Below are positions 21,821 through 24,953 of a DNA stretch of 24,953 nucleotides, piece by piece; the first letter of the stretch is position 1, and the number at the start of each line of letters is the position of its first letter. A model generated the notes under the pieces. That model was not told where the DNA came from and did not search any database. It saw nothing but the letters and a program-made list of their open reading frames with translations. The DNA is taken from NCBI GenBank assembly GCA_002427815.1, contig DIZF01000071.1, forward strand, positions 1 through 24,953, written 5' to 3'. The position numbers and the translations under genes were made by a program. Source of the DNA: Ramlibacter tataouinensis (GTDB lineage: Bacteria > Pseudomonadota > Gammaproteobacteria > Burkholderiales > Burkholderiaceae_C).

Positions 21821-23751
21821 GCGGCTACCTCGAAGGTGACCAGCACCTGCGAAGTGGCCGCCTGCTGGCCCGGCGTCACATGCACGGCCTTGATGATGCC
21901 GTCGCGCGCGGCGCCCAATGCGTGCTCCAGCTTCATGGATTCGAGCACCAGCAAGGTGTCGCCGCGAGCCACAGCCGCGCCGGGCTGGGCCTGCACGGAA
22001 ACGACCTTGCCGTTGAAAGGCGCGCGCAACTCGTGAGCGGCCGCCGCGCCAGCGGCGCTGCCGCCCGCCTCGAACGAGGCATCGTGGAGCACCAGGTCGA
22101 CCGGTCCGGCCTGGACGTGCCAGCTGCCGTCGTCGAGCTGGGCGCAGGCGACCGCCGGCGGCGTGACCAGCCGCATCTCACCGCCCTGTTGCACTTCCAG
22201 CGTTCCGCCCGGCCGTTCGCGCACCTGCAGCGCGAACACCTGAGCGCGATGGCGCAGGCGCAGCGGCCGCTCGAAATCACAGACCAGCTGGCGCCGGGGG
22301 TCGGGCCCCGAGCCATAGTGCGCCGCCAGACCGCATTCGATCGCCAGTTCCCGCTCCTCCTGTTCCATTTTCCCGCGCAATTCGTCGCCATGTTGCGTCA
22401 GGAACGGAATCAGCGCGGCGCCGGCCCGGAACACCGGATGGCGCAGGCACGCCGCCAGCATGCGCCGGTTCGTCGGCAAGCCCAGCAGCTGCATGCGATC
22501 CAGCGCGGCGGCGAGTTGGGCTATCGCCGCGTCGCGCGTCGGCGCATGCGCAATCAGCTTGCCGAGCAGGGAATCGTAGTAAGGCGCGACCGCGAGGCCT
22601 TCGAAGATCGCGTGGTCGAAGCGGACGCCGCCGGGCTCGCGAAAGCGCAGCACGGTGCCGGTGCGCGGCGTGAAATGCTCGTCCTCCGCGCACAGCCGCA
22701 CCTCGATCGCATGGCCTTCCAATTTGACCTGCGGCTGCGTCTGCGGCAGCGATTCGCCCTGCGCGATCCGCAATTGCCATTCCACCAGATCGAGCCCGGT
22801 GACAGCCTCCGTCACCGGGTGCTCGACCTGCAGCCGCGTGTTCATCTCCATCATGAAGAAAGGGACCTCTCCCGATCCTGCGCGCGGTTCGCGTGCTTCA
22901 GGGCTTTCGTCCAGCAGGAATTCCACCGTGCCCGCGCCCACATAACCGGCCGCCCGCGCCAGTTCCACCGCGCAGCGGCCCATGCGTTCGCGCAATACGA
23001 CATCCACCGCCGGGCTGGGCGTTTCCTCGATGATCTTCTGGTGCCGGCGCTGTACCGAACAATCGCGCTCGCCCAGGTGGATGCAATGGCCTTGCGAGTC
23101 CGCGAACACCTGCACCTCGACATGGCGCGGCGCGAGCAGCGCGCGCTCCAGCAGCAGTTCGCCCGAGCCGAACGCAGCCTGCGCTTCCGAGCGCGCACTG
23201 GCCAGGGCTGCCGGCAACTGCGCCTGCTCCGTCACCAGGCGCATGCCGCGCCCGCCGCCGCCTGCCGCCGCCTTGACCATCAGCGGAAGGCCGATGCGCT
23301 GCGCTTCCGCGGCGAAGCGCGCCTCCGACTGGTCCTCGCCCTGGTAACCCGGCAGGCACGGCACACCGCGCCCCTGCGCGAGCTCGCGGGCCGAGGACTT
23401 GTTGCCCAGCGCGCGGATGGCATGCGGCGGCGCTCCGACCCAGATCAGGCCGGCGGCTATCACGGCCTGCGCGAAGTCGGCGTTTTCGCTCAGGAATCCA
23501 TAGCCCGGGTGCACCGCGTCCGCGCCGCTGGCCTGCGCGACGGCGATCAGCTTGTCGATGCGCAGGTAGGTATCGGCCGAGGCGTTGCCGCCCAGGCCCA
23601 CGGCGAGCGTCGCCTCCCGCACATGCAGGGCCCTGGCATCGGCATCCGAGTACACCGCGACCGTCTCGATGCCCATGCGGTGGGCGGTGCGGATCACACG
23701 ACGAGAAATCTCTCCCCGATTCGCAACCAGCAGTTTGTGGATCTGCTTCAC
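21817..23751 (-). CDS. Biotin-dependent acyl-CoA carboxylase alpha subunit (biotin carboxylase + BCCP), methylcrotonyl/geranyl type
   Basis: This 644-residue protein has an N-terminal biotin carboxylase: KLLVANRGEI near the start, HPGYGFLSEN, the ATP-grasp loop KAAAGGGGRGM, and GERDCSVQRRHQKIIEE. The EMNTRLQVEHPVTEAVTGLDLVEWQ segment follows. The C-terminal biotin carrier domain has ESMKLEH with K607 as the biotin attachment site. The sequence around VPCLPGYQGEDQS recalls AtuF, the geranyl-CoA carboxylase alpha chain, more than methylcrotonyl-CoA carboxylase, but I cannot separate them by eye. The GTG at 23751 is the start: it overlaps the upstream dehydrogenase stop (GTGA). A 15-residue acidic/proline insertion lies before the EMNTRLQ motif. 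No carboxyltransferase beta subunit is in the window; it may lie upstream of 24953. Confidence 0.92.
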   Translation of the reverse strand: MKQIHKLLVANRGEISRRVIRTAHRMGIETVAVYSDADARALHVREATLAVGLGGNASADTYLRIDKLIAVAQASGADAVHPGYGFLSENADFAQAVIAAGLIWVGAPPHAIRALGNKSSARELAQGRGVPCLPGYQGEDQSEARFAAEAQRIGLPLMVKAAAGGGGRGMRLVTEQAQLPAALASARSEAQAAFGSGELLLERALLAPRHVEVQVFADSQGHCIHLGERDCSVQRRHQKIIEETPSPAVDVVLRERMGRCAVELARAAGYVGAGTVEFLLDESPEAREPRAGSGEVPFFMMEMNTRLQVEHPVTEAVTGLDLVEWQLRIAQGESLPQTQPQVKLEGHAIEVRLCAEDEHFTPRTGTVLRFREPGGVRFDHAIFEGLAVAPYYDSLLGKLIAHAPTRDAAIAQLAAALDRMQLLGLPTNRRMLAACLRHPVFRAGAALIPFLTQHGDELRGKMEQEERELAIECGLAAHYGSGPDPRRQLVCDFERPLRLRHRAQVFALQVRERPGGTLEVQQGGEMRLVTPPAVACAQLDDGSWHVQAGPVDLVLHDASFEAGGSAAGAAAAHELRAPFNGKVVSVQAQPGAAVARGDTLLVLESMKLEHALGAARDGIIKAVHVTPGQQAATSQVLVTFEVAA

Positions 23752-24929
23752 TGCGCCGCCGGCCTTTTTGCGATGCCCATGATTTTCGCCAGGATGCCCA
23801 GCATCACCTCGTCGGCGCCACCGCCGATGGAAGCCAGCCGGCCGTCGCGGAACATGCGCGAGACCTTGTTCTCCCACGTGTAGCCCATTCCGCCCCAGAA
23901 CTGCAAACAGGTGTCGGGCACGATGCGGTTCAGGCGGCCCGCCTTGAGCTTGGCCATCGACGCCAGCTCCAGCACGTCCTGCCCCTGCACATACAGCTCG
24001 CAGGCGCGATAGGTGAGCGCGCGCAGGCTTTCCACCTCGGTCTTGAGCTCCGCCAGCTTGAACTGCACCCATTGCTGGTCGGCCAGGGTTGCGCCGAACA
24101 TCTTGCGCTGCTGCGCCCAGTCGATGGTCCAGGCGATGCAGTTGTTCAGCCCCTGCACGCAGCTGGCCGCGGCCCAGAGCCGTTCTTCCTGGAACTGCTG
24201 CATCTGGTAGATGAAACCCTGGCCCTCGTTGCCGATGCGGTAGCGCTGCGGAACGCGGACCTCATCGAAGTAGATCAGGCCGGTGTCGGACGAGTTCATG
24301 CCGATCTTGCGGATCTTCTGCGCGACCTCGATTCCCTTGGTGAGCCTGCCGTTGGGGCCATCGCGCATCGGCACGATCACCAGCGACTTGTTCTTGTGGG
24401 CCGGCCCCTCGCCGGTGTTGACCAGCATGCACATCCAGTCGGCTTGCAGGCTGTTGGTGATCCACATCTTCTGGCCCGTGATGACGTAATCGTCGCCGTC
24501 CTTGCGCGCGCGGCTCTTGATGGCGGCAACGTCGCTGCCGGCACCGGGTTCGCTCACGCCAATGCACGCCACCATGTCGCCTGCGATGGCGGGCGCCAGG
24601 AAATCCCGGCGCAGGTCATCGCTGCCGAAACGCGCCAGCGCCGGCGTCGCCATGTCGGTCTGCACGCCGATCGCCATCGGCACGCCGCCGCATTCGGTGT
24701 GGCCCAGCGCTTCGGCCATCGCCATCGCGTAGGAATAGTCCAGCCCCGCCCCGCCATAGGCCTCCGGCTTGGTCAGCCCCAGCAGGCCGAGATCGCCCAG
24801 GCGCTTGAACACCTGATGCGCCGGGAAGATTTCCGCGGCCTCCCATTCCTCGACATGGGGATTGATCTCATCGTCGATGAAGCGCTTGAGCGTCTTCTGG
24901 ATTTCCAGGTGTTCGTGGGTGAATTGCAT
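23748..24929 (-). CDS. Acyl-CoA dehydrogenase, citronellyl-CoA/branched-chain type
   Basis: This 393-residue flavoprotein carries the acyl-CoA dehydrogenase landmarks CIGVSEPGAGSDVAAI (122-137), ITGQKMWITNS (150-160), KIGMNSSDTGLIYFDEVRVPQRY (208-230) and RQFWGGMGYTWE-type C-terminus. The catalytic base is probably E249 in QEERLW, the isovaleryl-CoA dehydrogenase position; the medium-chain Glu position is GGG. The LDYSYAMAMAEALG and GGVPMAIGVQTDMATPALARFGSD segments recall AtuD citronellyl-CoA dehydrogenase of acyclic terpene degradation. The ATG at 24929 has CGGAGA 6 bases upstream, near the window edge. The carboxylase alpha subunit overlaps its stop. It may be the first gene of this operon, or genes may continue upstream, outside the window. 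Confidence 0.92.
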   Translation of the reverse strand: MQFTHEHLEIQKTLKRFIDDEINPHVEEWEAAEIFPAHQVFKRLGDLGLLGLTKPEAYGGAGLDYSYAMAMAEALGHTECGGVPMAIGVQTDMATPALARFGSDDLRRDFLAPAIAGDMVACIGVSEPGAGSDVAAIKSRARKDGDDYVITGQKMWITNSLQADWMCMLVNTGEGPAHKNKSLVIVPMRDGPNGRLTKGIEVAQKIRKIGMNSSDTGLIYFDEVRVPQRYRIGNEGQGFIYQMQQFQEERLWAAASCVQGLNNCIAWTIDWAQQRKMFGATLADQQWVQFKLAELKTEVESLRALTYRACELYVQGQDVLELASMAKLKAGRLNRIVPDTCLQFWGGMGYTWENKVSRMFRDGRLASIGGGADEVMLGILAKIMGIAKRPAAQ

Positions 24930-24953
24930 GTCTATCTCCGGGAGAACATTCGT

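Overview
The window is high-GC, densely coding proteobacterial DNA. The gene families (a LivHMGF transporter with a linked CoA ligase, an Atm1-type exporter, YciA- and YigI-type thioesterases, a LuxI/RsaM-like/LuxR locus) and two copies of a GC-rich dispersed repeat point to Burkholderiales, probably Comamonadaceae. This placement is from recognition of the sequences, not from a search.

Region 1 (1-3450) is an acyl-homoserine-lactone quorum-sensing locus. On the minus strand run an rsaM-like (DUF4902) gene, a luxI synthase and an atypical receiver-domain response regulator that leaves the window at base 1. A luxR gene diverges from rsaM. An 18-bp lux-box-like dyad lies upstream of luxI. A stronger cluster of the same half-site lies downstream of luxR with no recognised target gene; a 47-codon ORF and an unknown 98-aa gene are nearby. 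Region 2 (3618-6848) holds an Atm1-type ABC exporter, a divergent YciA-like thioesterase and a crotonase-fold protein.

Region 3 (6970-13960) is a branched-chain-acid-type ABC uptake operon: livH, livM, livG, livF, an acyl-CoA synthetase and a periplasmic binding protein, ending in a clear intrinsic terminator. Four tandem 38-bp hairpin units separate livH from livM, and a dispersed repeat separates livM from livG. Region 4 (14054-16065) is an AI-2E-family membrane protein overlapping a 3-hydroxyacyl-CoA-dehydrogenase-like SDR.

Region 5 (16120-20097) is a compact operon: a TetR regulator with a palindrome at its own promoter, a B12-binding subunit, the large subunit of a coenzyme-B12 acyl-CoA mutase that lacks the methylmalonyl-CoA-recognition residues, and a MeaB-type GTPase fused to a PaaI-type thioesterase. 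Region 6 (20106-24929) converges on it and is chained by 4-base overlaps: acyl-CoA dehydrogenase, biotin-dependent carboxylase alpha subunit, a second acyl-CoA dehydrogenase carrying an in-frame copy of the dispersed repeat, and a YigI-like thioesterase.

Regions 3-6 together look like uptake, CoA activation, carbon-skeleton rearrangement, dehydrogenation and carboxylation of a branched carboxylic acid. The mutase/MeaB-thioesterase unit is the part most likely to be undescribed. The substrate cannot be read from the sequence.
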